A DNA stretch of 64,000 nt from Singulisphaera sp. GP187 (lineage in GTDB: Bacteria > Planctomycetota > Phycisphaerae > Phycisphaerales > SM1A02), in assembly GCA_945868805.1 (NCBI GenBank), contig CAMBMO010000001.1:62001-126000 (forward strand), in the 5' to 3' direction. The notes under the pieces are model-generated. The model was not told the DNA's origin. It ran no database searches and saw nothing but the letters and a program-made list of their open reading frames with translations. The translations under genes and the position numbers were made by a program. Shown piece by piece: positions 1 through 9,023 of this stretch (its first letter is position 1; each line of letters begins with the position of its first letter).

Positions 1-1248
1 ATCCACACCTACGGCGGTCGGAGTGGCGAAACAGCTGAGCGGAACGGGAGTACTTCCTGCGGTCGCTGCGACGAGCGTAAATGGCGTTGTGCCGATTCCT
101 ACGGCAATTGCCTGCGAACATTCGTCGTTCGTCGGAATGGGTGGCGAACACTGCGAAACGGCAAGGTCGACGCACTGTTGATCCCACGATTTCTGGCAGC
201 AGACTGGATCGATTTGGCAGACATTGGCACAGCAGAATGCATCTTGGCAGCCTGCGGTGGCGTGCTTGGCAAAGCAATCGCCCGCAGATCCGCATGGACT
301 CGAACACTGGTCATCCCAAGTTGCCTGGATGTTGTAGCTCTGGAGAGCCCCACATGCGAAGGCGAACGGTTCGGGCGTTGGAAATGTCCCCCTGGCGAGT
401 ACCAAGAAGGATGTGCCAGATGGAACGCACTGCCAAAGATCGATCGTTGCGCATCCAGTTGTTTGGACGACCATGATCGCTTGCGACAGATCGTCACATG
501 GATCCGACAAAAGCGCAGCGAAGACGGGTACCTGACCGCTCTCTTGAGTTCCTCTCTCCGCCTGCAACGAGAGGTTGAGACGTGCCAACCCGTCGCCATT
601 TCCATCGGGCAAAACCAACCGATAGGTGTCGAGATCTGGAGTTCCAGTCGTACCTCCGGGGAGGTATCGAAAGTCTCCACAGACGAACTTCGCATTCACA
701 ACAGTGAGGAGTGATGGATTCGCGGCACCGTCGATGCATGGAGAATTTCCAGGACCAGTGGCATTGCAAGGTTCGTTTTCAGCAGTGGACTGTGCGGGAC
801 ACACCGGTGTGCAGCTCGATTGACAAATCGCGAAGGCCGCGGAGACACATGTCTGATCCCACGCATTGGAGCAACAGAATGCGTAGACACTGCAGACGGC
901 ATCGCAACACGCAGCATCAGAGCAGGATGGGGTTTCGTGGATGACGATGCAAGACCCTGCTGAGGGCGAGCCGCACGGAGTGGGTGGAGGAACTTCGCAG
1001 TTGACGACAGCGATGAAGACGCACTGCCCATCCCAGGCAGTCATGCAGCAAAACGGATCGATCGCACAGACAACAGCACAGCAGACTTGATCGATGCACC
1101 CCGGGGTCGGGTGGGAAACCGTGCAGAGACCCGTGGCTGCGATTGGGCAAGTCTGGGCGGTGGCGGTCCGCGGAGTCGAGACGATTGTTGCAAGTGCGCA
1201 GAGGGTCAGTATGAAGATGGAGGATCGATACATCAACATGGTCACCAT
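1..1248 (-). CDS. Secreted Cys-rich repeat protein, 3'-truncated by the left window edge (at least 416 aa)
   Basis: Absent from the ORF track because it has no stop inside the window. Hand translation of the minus strand from ATG 1248 (or 1239) is open to base 1: M(VTM)LMYRSSIFILTLCALATIVSTPRTATAQTCPIAATGLC... It has a signal peptide and three CCxxVCxxDxxCCxxxWDxxC motifs (DQVCCAVVCAIDPFCCMTAWDGQC, DAACCDAVCSVYAFCCSNAWDQTC, DAFCCANVCQIDPVCCQKSWDQQC). Confidence 0.85.
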   Translation of the reverse strand, partial: MVTMLMYRSSIFILTLCALATIVSTPRTATAQTCPIAATGLCTVSHPTPGCIDQVCCAVVCAIDPFCCMTAWDGQCVFIAVVNCEVPPPTPCGSPSAGSCIVIHETPSCSDAACCDAVCSVYAFCCSNAWDQTCVSAAFAICQSSCTPVCPAQSTAENEPCNATGPGNSPCIDGAANPSLLTVVNAKFVCGDFRYLPGGTTGTPDLDTYRLVLPDGNGDGLARLNLSLQAERGTQESGQVPVFAALLSDPCDDLSQAIMVVQTTGCATIDLWQCVPSGTSFLVLARGTFPTPEPFAFACGALQSYNIQATWDDQCSSPCGSAGDCFAKHATAGCQDAFCCANVCQIDPVCCQKSWDQQCVDLAVSQCSPPIPTNDECSQAIAVGIGTTPFTLVAATAGSTPVPLSCFATPTAVGVD

Positions 1249-1299
1249 ACGGGATGGAGTGCGAGTTGCTTCAAACAATTCGACATTTGCACTAAAAGA

Positions 1300-1331
1300 A
1301 CACCCCCTCAGCCATGCGACTGAGGGGGTGT
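1300..1331 (-). terminator. Rho-independent terminator of the 889-aa gene
   Basis: Perfect 12-bp stem ACACCCCCTCAG/CTGAGGGGGTGT with an 8-nt loop, followed on the minus strand by TCTTTTAGT; 30 bp past the stop at 1361. Confidence 0.85.
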
Positions 1332-1360
1332 GTTTGATTGAAGCGAATCAATTCAGGACA

Positions 1361-4030
1361 TCAAGGGCATAAGCCCCAGCCACTGAGCAACATCGTGAGA
1401 TCGAAGCCATTGGTCGCTCCGTCTCCAGTGATGTCGCCACCTGGCGTGCCCCATGCCGAGAGCAAGTACGACATGTCTGCGCCGTCTCGATCACCGTCAT
1501 TGTCGTAATCACCATTGCAGATAGGTCCGCACGTTACAGGATTGGAGACGCTCACATTGAGCGTGCCCGTACCGAGTGGAGTTGTCGCCGAATAACCACC
1601 GAGAGCGATGATGTATTCGACCCCGCACTCGAGTTGGACGGTCATGATCGACGTGTATGCAGCACATCCAGCCCCATCGTCATTGCAACCAACGACGGTC
1701 GAAACGTCGCAGGTGGTCTGCGCCGAGAGTCGCGTGTCATGAGTCGCAAGATTGCAGGTCGAGAAGGTGTGCATTCCGCCGAGGGTCGGAGTGAATGTGT
1801 AGAAGATGCAGTTGTAATTGAAATCGGTTCCGAATGGACCCATGTCGCAGAGTCCCGCGAAATTGAGGTCAACTGTCGCACCAGCGCGATCGAACGCAGT
1901 GTCACCCATTGCCAATTCGACAGGGGTCGCGCAAGTGAGTCCTTCACCACCGCCACCACCGCCTCCAGCATCGGCGATCACCAGCGTGCCAGTGCCGAAG
2001 CTCCCGGCGCCGTAGCCGCCGATTCGAATCGTGTACGTCGCCCCCGCTGCTGCGACAAGGTCGACTTCGGATGCGAGTCCGCACGAATCATCGTTGCAAG
2101 CGACGAGAGCACCACCACAGCCATCGTAGATGTCGATGCGTGTATCAAAACCTGCGTCGCACATGGACATGTGATATGTCGTTGTCGCGGCAGCGTCGAA
2201 CGTGAACCAGACATCGTTATAGAAACCAGCGCCGAACGTACCGCAACTTGGATCCGTTGGATTAGGACCATCTGTCGACGATCCATTGGTATCAAATGGA
2301 GTCGAACCGACCATCGCAACTTCCGCGTCAGCGCAGTCGTCGTTGGGAGGTCCAACAGGAGCACCCTGTGTGATGTTCAACTCAGTGGCTCCAACCGCAC
2401 CATTCCAACCGCCGACGCGGATGATGTACGACGTTCCTCCAACAAGGTCGGCCGCAAGGAATGACGAGAAATTGACACATCCTGGACCATCGTCATTGCA
2501 AGCGATCATGACGCCACCCGCATCTGGGCAGCCTTCCCACACTTCAACGCCTGTGTCGAACGGAGCGCTCGAATCGCAGGTTTGGAGTGTGTATCCGTCT
2601 GTCGCGGGAGCAACGAAGGAGAAGAAGACGTCCTTGGTGATGGGCGCTCCTCCAAATCCGCATGTCACTTCGCCAAAGCTGGTTCCAGCGGTCGTGTTAT
2701 CGAATGGATTAGCTCCAATGGTTGCAACGACTGGCTTGCCACAATCATCGCCGGCAGGGGGCACGAACTCGCAAGTCACGGACGAAAGCTCGAGCGTGTA
2801 ATCGTTGCCAAGCGGACCTCCACATGGGAGATCAATAAACTGACTTGGGAGCGCCACAATGTAGTAGTTGCCTGGTCCGACGCAGAGGCTCGTCGTGCTA
2901 CTTGGGCAAGATCCGACGCTGACTGCCCCGACGATCGTGCAAGCCGCTTGATCAACAACCGCGCAGAAACAGGGCAAGTTGCTGAAGAGACTCATCGTGA
3001 TGATGGATCCTTCGGTGGTTGTGAACGCGTACCAGTCTGTGTCGCGCATCGCAGTGCTCGCCCAGAAGGTTCCGCCGATGGTGTTGTTCAGCGATGTTGG
3101 CTCGTTTGCGCCTCCACCGTTGCAACCACCGTTGGTGTCTTCGCCGCAGTACTCCAGCTCAGCCTGAGCGCCTGGCGGAATCGTGCAACCTCCTGCGCCA
3201 CATGCAGTGCAGAGTGTCGCCGCTCCGTTCGCGCAGATCAGATCCCATTCGGTTTCGCAGCAGTATGGGTCGGATGCGCAAACCGTATTGCAACATTCCA
3301 TGTCGGCGCAACCTACGGTGCCCGGGTTGGCAACGCAGCAGTCGCCACCGGAGCCACATCCGCCACCACCGCCGCCACCGCATTGAGCGCACATTGTCGC
3401 GGCTTGATTCGCACAAATCTGGTCCCACTCCGTTGCACAGCAATATGGATCGGCCGCACAAACGGTATCGCAACATGCTTGATCGGAGCAGCAGACAGTG
3501 CCCGGGTTGGCTACGCAGCAATCTCCGCCGCCACCACCGCCACCGCCACCCACGCTGATGGTGAATGTTCCAGGGCCACCAGTGGTGGTCGCCGAATAGA
3601 CGCCCACAGCGAGCTTGTAAGTTGTTCCTGCAGTTGCAGAAAAAGTCATGATGCTTGAGAAATTCGCGCAACCAGCGCCATCGTCGTTGCAAGCAAAAAC
3701 GGATGCAGCGGAGCAGTCGGTGTGCGCGGACAATTTGGTGTCAACATTACCCGCGGTGTTGCAATTTGACATGATGTAGGTGTCAGTCGCTGGGGCAGTC
3801 CATGTGAACCACACGACGTTGTAATTGATGTCGGTTCCAAATGGTCCTGGATCGCATAACCCCGTGTGATCCAGATCTTGAGTCGCCCCGGCATTGTTGT
3901 AAGCATTGTTCCCGTCAACAACCGGGACGGCTGCGGCGCAAGTCAATCCGCCCTGGGCGTAGACACTGGCCGTGGTACATGTTGCGAGAAATCCTGCCAC
4001 CACATACGTGAATTTTGAGGGACGCATCAT
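1361..4030 (-). CDS. Secreted multidomain protein: PPC-like beta domains, two Cys-rich WD-C motifs with poly-Gly linkers, C-terminal dockerin-like domain
   Basis: Signal peptide MMRPSKFTYVVAGFLATCTTASVYAQG; repeated 'DT.L..Y..C....V.CNDDGAGC' domains; DQACCDTVCAADPYCCATEWDQIC and DMECCNTVCASDPYCCETEWDLIC; C-terminus CNGDYDNDGDRDGADMSYLLSAWG...GDITGDGATNGFDLTMLLSGWGLCP. Confidence 0.9.
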   Translation of the reverse strand: MMRPSKFTYVVAGFLATCTTASVYAQGGLTCAAAVPVVDGNNAYNNAGATQDLDHTGLCDPGPFGTDINYNVVWFTWTAPATDTYIMSNCNTAGNVDTKLSAHTDCSAASVFACNDDGAGCANFSSIMTFSATAGTTYKLAVGVYSATTTGGPGTFTISVGGGGGGGGGDCCVANPGTVCCSDQACCDTVCAADPYCCATEWDQICANQAATMCAQCGGGGGGGCGSGGDCCVANPGTVGCADMECCNTVCASDPYCCETEWDLICANGAATLCTACGAGGCTIPPGAQAELEYCGEDTNGGCNGGGANEPTSLNNTIGGTFWASTAMRDTDWYAFTTTEGSIITMSLFSNLPCFCAVVDQAACTIVGAVSVGSCPSSTTSLCVGPGNYYIVALPSQFIDLPCGGPLGNDYTLELSSVTCEFVPPAGDDCGKPVVATIGANPFDNTTAGTSFGEVTCGFGGAPITKDVFFSFVAPATDGYTLQTCDSSAPFDTGVEVWEGCPDAGGVMIACNDDGPGCVNFSSFLAADLVGGTSYIIRVGGWNGAVGATELNITQGAPVGPPNDDCADAEVAMVGSTPFDTNGSSTDGPNPTDPSCGTFGAGFYNDVWFTFDAAATTTYHMSMCDAGFDTRIDIYDGCGGALVACNDDSCGLASEVDLVAAAGATYTIRIGGYGAGSFGTGTLVIADAGGGGGGGEGLTCATPVELAMGDTAFDRAGATVDLNFAGLCDMGPFGTDFNYNCIFYTFTPTLGGMHTFSTCNLATHDTRLSAQTTCDVSTVVGCNDDGAGCAAYTSIMTVQLECGVEYIIALGGYSATTPLGTGTLNVSVSNPVTCGPICNGDYDNDGDRDGADMSYLLSAWGTPGGDITGDGATNGFDLTMLLSGWGLCP

Positions 4031-4354
4031 TTACTCTCCAAGTTGATAATTTGACGATTCAATGCCGAAACTTATGGCAATCACTACCCGAACCAGATTC
4101 GTCAGCGTCATGCGTTCGAAATTCCAGACGGGTGAGAGTCACCTGGGGAAATGCAAACAATGCAGTTCCACGGAAGCAACATAACTCAAAAAGTCACAAA
4201 TCCAAATAAAAATTGAGTTTTCCGTCCAGTAACGAGGCCAAGTCCGTGCTATCGGACCATGCGCTTAGAGGAACAGGTTCGGCGCTTTGGCCTCAAATGT
4301 TTGCAAGTCGTTTATAACTCGCCACTTACTGACTCACAAGATCCAAACCGCACA

Positions 4355-6022
4355 TCAGTCAGAAAACCCATTTTTCGCTGTTACATTGCAGGTCCCGATG
4401 AGAGTTTTTCCAATTCGGATCCCTTGAATGACCGTTCCTACTGGAACGATGAACACCAGTTGAAGTCGGTGTTCGCCTGATTGCGGTTGGGGGGGCAGTT
4501 CCGAAATCTTCTTGAATGGTTTGGAGGGCTCGAAGCGGATCTCCACGTCGCTCTGCCGTTCCCAGACATATCCAACTGGTTTGTATGCCTTCTGGAGTGA
4601 GTCCACCAATTCAAGAGGAACTTCTTTTCCGAGTTCCTTGAAGGTCTTCGAACCGTCGCCCCACATGTCAATTTTCCCGCCTCGTGTGACATCCACCATC
4701 AGTACTTCTGTACCAGTGGGGTGATAAAATCCGCTCACCTTTTGTGTTCGAGAAAAACCGACCGCTGAGCCCTTCTTGTAAACACCTTTTCCGCTACCGA
4801 GGTAATTGCCGGAGTCGTTGGAAGTCACGGTCATCGTGTCTGCGAGATTGACATTCAACTGAACTGGCTGAACGGAATTCTTGATCCGAACGAATTCTGA
4901 AACGTCATTGAGATACCCACCGTCTGGACTTGCATCGCTCTGATCGGGCGACACGACACCGCTCTCCGCCGCAAACTGGGCTGCGAGGTTCGTCTCTTGA
5001 AGGGGGACCGCGAGCAAATAGCGAAGGCCTTTGAGGAAGAAGACCGTCGGCTTCGATATGCCACCGGCGAAATCGCTTGCAGGAAAGAACAACGTGACTT
5101 TCGCTTCTTGCTCTGCTGGTGCGCTGGTCGCAAAGTTCCCAATGTCCTCGAACGTATAAACCCTCGATTCGCCACCTTCGACTGGTTGTCGAAACTTTGT
5201 GGGGTAAGAGACACGGGGATTTCGATCGGTGTTGGCGAGCTTGGCTTGTGCACACGAGAGAATGAACTGTTCGCCGTTGTCGTAGCCACCAGTTTGCACG
5301 GTGATCTCGACTGCGTACGCGCCACCAATGGCACCATCAGCAGCCTGATAGTTCGCGTCGAAGATGAGATTTCCGATCTTGACATCCTTGGGAGCGATGC
5401 CGACTCTCCCATCGCCGTTTCGAAACGTATCGCGGTGAAGACTGAGCGCGGTCTTTGCCAAATCTGGGTAATGAGTTGCGAGCGAGAATGTTCTGGCAGG
5501 GGAGAGCGATCCAAGCGAAACTTGCTTATAGAAACTCTCAGTGATGTTTGGCGCCGGGATCCACATCTCGTTGAATTGCATCGGAGCACCCTTTGCATTC
5601 GGACCTCGCGCCCATCCGACATATCCCATGATTTCAGTGGGTCCTTGCATAAATCCGCAGGCGATCGCAGTCATTCCGATCGTGAGAACTCCCGCCGCAA
5701 ATCCGAAAATTCCGCCGCCAATTGCGCTGATTGCCGGTGGCAATGGAACGTCGAATGGGATGAGGAGATCTGCGGCGATCCGAAGGACGAAGAGCGCGAA
5801 AAAGAAAAGGAGTCCAAGAGCCATTCCCCACGCATAGTTGTCGAAGTCTCCCCCCCTGAGCAACAATCCAACCACAACTGGTTCCCAGAATGCGAATGCG
5901 ATCGCGCCGGCGAGTATGACGCAGATGCAGTGAATGATCGAACTGAACAACCCTTGATTCGACCACCAATATGCGATGAGAAGGATGAATGCGACGACGA
6001 TCGTATTGAAAGCAACGTTCAT
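4355..6022 (-). CDS. CvpA-like membrane protein with a large C-terminal extracytoplasmic region
   Basis: N-terminal four-helix membrane segment (MNVAFNTIVVAFILLIAYWWSNQGLFSSIIHCICVILAGAIAFAFW...AISAIGGGIFGFAAGVLTIGM) resembling the CvpA fold; overlaps the upstream gene by ATGA. Confidence 0.7.
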   Translation of the reverse strand: MNVAFNTIVVAFILLIAYWWSNQGLFSSIIHCICVILAGAIAFAFWEPVVVGLLLRGGDFDNYAWGMALGLLFFFALFVLRIAADLLIPFDVPLPPAISAIGGGIFGFAAGVLTIGMTAIACGFMQGPTEIMGYVGWARGPNAKGAPMQFNEMWIPAPNITESFYKQVSLGSLSPARTFSLATHYPDLAKTALSLHRDTFRNGDGRVGIAPKDVKIGNLIFDANYQAADGAIGGAYAVEITVQTGGYDNGEQFILSCAQAKLANTDRNPRVSYPTKFRQPVEGGESRVYTFEDIGNFATSAPAEQEAKVTLFFPASDFAGGISKPTVFFLKGLRYLLAVPLQETNLAAQFAAESGVVSPDQSDASPDGGYLNDVSEFVRIKNSVQPVQLNVNLADTMTVTSNDSGNYLGSGKGVYKKGSAVGFSRTQKVSGFYHPTGTEVLMVDVTRGGKIDMWGDGSKTFKELGKEVPLELVDSLQKAYKPVGYVWERQSDVEIRFEPSKPFKKISELPPQPQSGEHRLQLVFIVPVGTVIQGIRIGKTLIGTCNVTAKNGFSD

Positions 6023-7749
6023 TTCGGTTGCTCCTTCGAGGTAGCCGGAACGGTCGGAACCTTGGCTGGAACATCAGCTGGTTTCGTGGCGACGGGCGCC
6101 TTTGGGGCAAAGACTCGTGCGATTTCTTCAAGGCTGGTTTCGCCAGCCCGTACCTTCAAAAGTGCACACTCTTGTGTCATCGGACTTCGATGGGCACGGC
6201 GCATCTGCTGATATGCGTTGGGTACATCCCCAGCGACGAGCAGTTCTCGACTCCGTTCATCCGGTCGAACAACCTCGAAAACTCCGACAGTTCCGATGAA
6301 CCCTGTCCCACCACAGCTTCCGCAATCCACGATTTCGTTTTTTACTTGAATCTTGCCGCTTGCGCGGAAGAGCTGGAGCGGTTTCCCTGGAGCCCCACCG
6401 AGACGCTTTGCTTGTTCCGCCGAAGCTTGAAATGGTTGGCGACACTCGGTGCAGAGGGTGCGAACGAGTCTTTCAGAGACGACCGCACGTAGCGAATTCA
6501 CGGCCGCTTTCGAATCGCCGACAGCTTTCAGGTATGCGTAGATCGCGCTATTGACTGAGTCGGTTGGAATGAGGACATAGAACAAGGTTCCCTGGCTATT
6601 CGAGTGCACAAGGATTGGTCCGACGCCTGGATCCGTGAAATCAGAAACCATCATGACATTCGGCCCGCGCCTGACAATTGATTGGAGCATCGATGCGTAC
6701 TCGCTCGTCGATTCGCCCGCGATCCACGCGGTTTGGGTCACTCCTTCGAGACGACGATCGATGAACCGCTCGATCGTCTTGATATCGCTGGTGTATGGAT
6801 TGTGCTGCGACAACAGCGCGTATCCGAGAGTCGTGAGACCTTGCCCCGTCGGAGCGAGAACCAACACCACGCCACCTGGCACATCGCTTATGGCATCCTT
6901 GAGGGTTTGGATCTGGACTGGGAGCAGACCGAGCCGGTCGAACGGGATCGCCAATTGCTTCTCGCGATCGTGGTCGAGACGAAGAATCTGCCCCGCCGAA
7001 GTACCCCAAGTACTCAGCAAGAACTTTACTTCACCCTCTCCGATCTTCATTCCAAGCGTTGCAGTCTGGCGCTTGCGCCTTTCCTGAATATCTAATCCTG
7101 CGGCAGCCTTCAAATAGTTGATCATCCGGAGCGCCGCATCCGGCGGATATGTCTCGCGACGGGACTTCACTGTGTCAACTGTTTGGACCGTCAAGTAGTT
7201 CGCACCAGCGGGTGAGAGTTCAACTCGGCTTGCTCGTGCCGGGAGCGAAGGGACCAACATGCGCTCGGTGTTGATGTGAACTTCGAAGTTCGGAGCGTCC
7301 TTCGCGGGTGGAGTTTGAATGACCCCTTTGCCATTGTTGTACGAGGCGGTGACCTCATCAAATGCGCGCTTGGCCCTGCGACTCGCTTGGAAACTCTTCA
7401 GTTTCGTAGCAAGTATGTCGAACTTTTCAGACTCGGGGACGCGGCTGTCCCGGAACTTCCAGTATCCGTATGGAACTCCGGCATATGCCAACACCATGAG
7501 TGGCCAGCCAACCCAGAAAAGCGGGATTAAGAGAACCGCGACCATCCCCAAGACGAGCGTCCCGAGTCCTAACCCAGCCCAACGCTCTGGATAGAAGCGA
7601 TGCTTGCGACTGTCCATCTCGATGACTGTCGAGATCACCCACACATAGGGAAGCACGGTCAAAAAGACCAAAAAGGGTTTGTAGGTCGAAATGAGATTGA
7701 CCGCGGTGGGGTCGAGCGATAGAAGAATTGGGTTCGTGACGACGATCAT
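6019..7749 (-). CDS. Membrane-anchored GspE/PilB-like protein with degenerate ATPase motifs
   Basis: Two N-terminal hydrophobic segments, then GspE-like core: VLVLAPTGQGLTTLGYALL (Walker A position), YASMLQSIVRRGPNVMMVSDFTD (Walker B position), C-terminal CTEC...CGSCGGTGF zinc-type motif, RTGVFEV-like end (GTVGVFEVVRPDE). Confidence 0.8.
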   Translation of the reverse strand: MIVVTNPILLSLDPTAVNLISTYKPFLVFLTVLPYVWVISTVIEMDSRKHRFYPERWAGLGLGTLVLGMVAVLLIPLFWVGWPLMVLAYAGVPYGYWKFRDSRVPESEKFDILATKLKSFQASRRAKRAFDEVTASYNNGKGVIQTPPAKDAPNFEVHINTERMLVPSLPARASRVELSPAGANYLTVQTVDTVKSRRETYPPDAALRMINYLKAAAGLDIQERRKRQTATLGMKIGEGEVKFLLSTWGTSAGQILRLDHDREKQLAIPFDRLGLLPVQIQTLKDAISDVPGGVVLVLAPTGQGLTTLGYALLSQHNPYTSDIKTIERFIDRRLEGVTQTAWIAGESTSEYASMLQSIVRRGPNVMMVSDFTDPGVGPILVHSNSQGTLFYVLIPTDSVNSAIYAYLKAVGDSKAAVNSLRAVVSERLVRTLCTECRQPFQASAEQAKRLGGAPGKPLQLFRASGKIQVKNEIVDCGSCGGTGFIGTVGVFEVVRPDERSRELLVAGDVPNAYQQMRRAHRSPMTQECALLKVRAGETSLEEIARVFAPKAPVATKPADVPAKVPTVPATSKEQPK

Positions 7750-7777
7750 GTTTGAAGCCCTTGGTCAACCGCCGGGA

Positions 7778-8917
7778 TTAAGTGATTCCCTTGAGTCGCA
7801 TCTTCAGTTCTTCCGGCCGTGGAGTCGATTCAATGGCGACTTTCTGGTGAACCATTTCACTCTCGACCAATTCGACGAGTGCCGAAGTGAAGTCGATCAT
7901 GCCTTCTTCCTTGCCGTTCTTGATCACTTCGAGCAAATCTCCCTCGCGTCCATCCAAGATAAATTTTTGGACGGTCGGAGTGTTCAGAAGGATTTCGAGC
8001 GCGGGAACTCGTGCAATCTCTGGCTTGAGCGTCGGGAGCAATTTTTGATAGACGATCGCCCGCAGGTTGTACGCGAGGAGCTTTCGAATCTGATCACGCT
8101 CATTCTCGGGGAAGAGGTCGTAGATGCGACCAAACGTCTGCCACGCGCTGGATGCGTGAATCGTCCCAAAGACAAGATGCCCAGTTTCTGCTGCGCGAAC
8201 CGCGGCTTCGAATGTCTCGTAGTCGCGCATTTCGCCGACGAGACAGATGTCGGGGTTTTCTCGGACGAGCGCACGAAGCGCATCGTTAAAGTTTGTGCAA
8301 TCGATGCCGATCTCACGCTGGTTGATCGTCGCCTTCACATCCGTGAAGATGTATTCGATCGGATCTTCAATCGTCACGATGTGCACTTTCTTGCGTTCGT
8401 TCACATACTGCATCATTGCAGCGATCGAAGTGCTCTTGCCCGAACCTGTGACGCCTGAAAAAAGGATAAGTCCCTGCGCGAGCATTGCAATTTCGCCCAA
8501 ACTTGCGCGAAGTCCAAGTTCTTCAAATGTCTTGATTTTGCTCGTGATCAATCGAGCGGCGACTGCGGGTCTCCCACGAGCCATGAACAGATTCACTCGA
8601 AAACGGCGCCCGTTATCGAAGTCGAACGCAAAGTCCATCGATCCGTTGCGACGAAAGTGATCGAGCTGATTTGGGTCGAGGATGTCTTTGGCCAATTGAA
8701 ACATCAGTTCTTCAGTGACCGGAGGCGCCGCGAGGTCACGAAGCGCCCCACGGTGTCGGATCCGGGGCGGAAGTCCAGACTTCACGATCAAGTCGCTTCC
8801 CTCAATCTTGATAATCGCCGTGAGCCATGCGTACCAGGCCTTGCGGCCTTCGCCTGCTTGCGTTCCGCGCGTATCGGTCGCGACAGGTGTCAGGAGTTCT
8901 TCTCGTCCGTGGCTCAA
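7778..8917 (-). CDS. pilT: PilT/PilU-family ATPase (type IV pilus retraction type)
   Basis: GVTGSGKSTSIAAMMQY Walker A, HIVTIEDPIEY Asp box, DICLVGEMRDYETFEAAVRAAETGHLVFGTIHASSA Walker B/His box. Confidence 0.88.
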   Translation of the reverse strand: MSHGREELLTPVATDTRGTQAGEGRKAWYAWLTAIIKIEGSDLIVKSGLPPRIRHRGALRDLAAPPVTEELMFQLAKDILDPNQLDHFRRNGSMDFAFDFDNGRRFRVNLFMARGRPAVAARLITSKIKTFEELGLRASLGEIAMLAQGLILFSGVTGSGKSTSIAAMMQYVNERKKVHIVTIEDPIEYIFTDVKATINQREIGIDCTNFNDALRALVRENPDICLVGEMRDYETFEAAVRAAETGHLVFGTIHASSAWQTFGRIYDLFPENERDQIRKLLAYNLRAIVYQKLLPTLKPEIARVPALEILLNTPTVQKFILDGREGDLLEVIKNGKEEGMIDFTSALVELVESEMVHQKVAIESTPRPEELKMRLKGIT

Positions 8918-9023
8918 TGCGTTCCTTTTGTGGAATTCCGTGCGATCTGAGAGCGTAGCAAGGGATCGCGAATGTTGGGAACGACCGCTTGACGAGAATG
9001 CGAAATCGTCCGATCATCCCTCA

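Noticed and set aside
3340-3560. Poly-Gly/GCC-rich tracts as possible recombination hotspots or assembly errors
   Set aside because: They fit glycine linkers between repeated Cys modules in one open frame; no independent sign of error.
4031-4354. 324-bp intergenic region as a possible ncRNA gene
   Set aside because: AT-richer than surroundings, but I could not identify a convincing structure or conserved RNA motif; more likely promoter/UTR.
4997-6211. 404-aa plus-strand ORF opposite the CvpA-like gene
   Set aside because: Overlaps two coupled minus-strand genes with coherent TM/domain features; the plus-strand product is low-complexity charged sequence.
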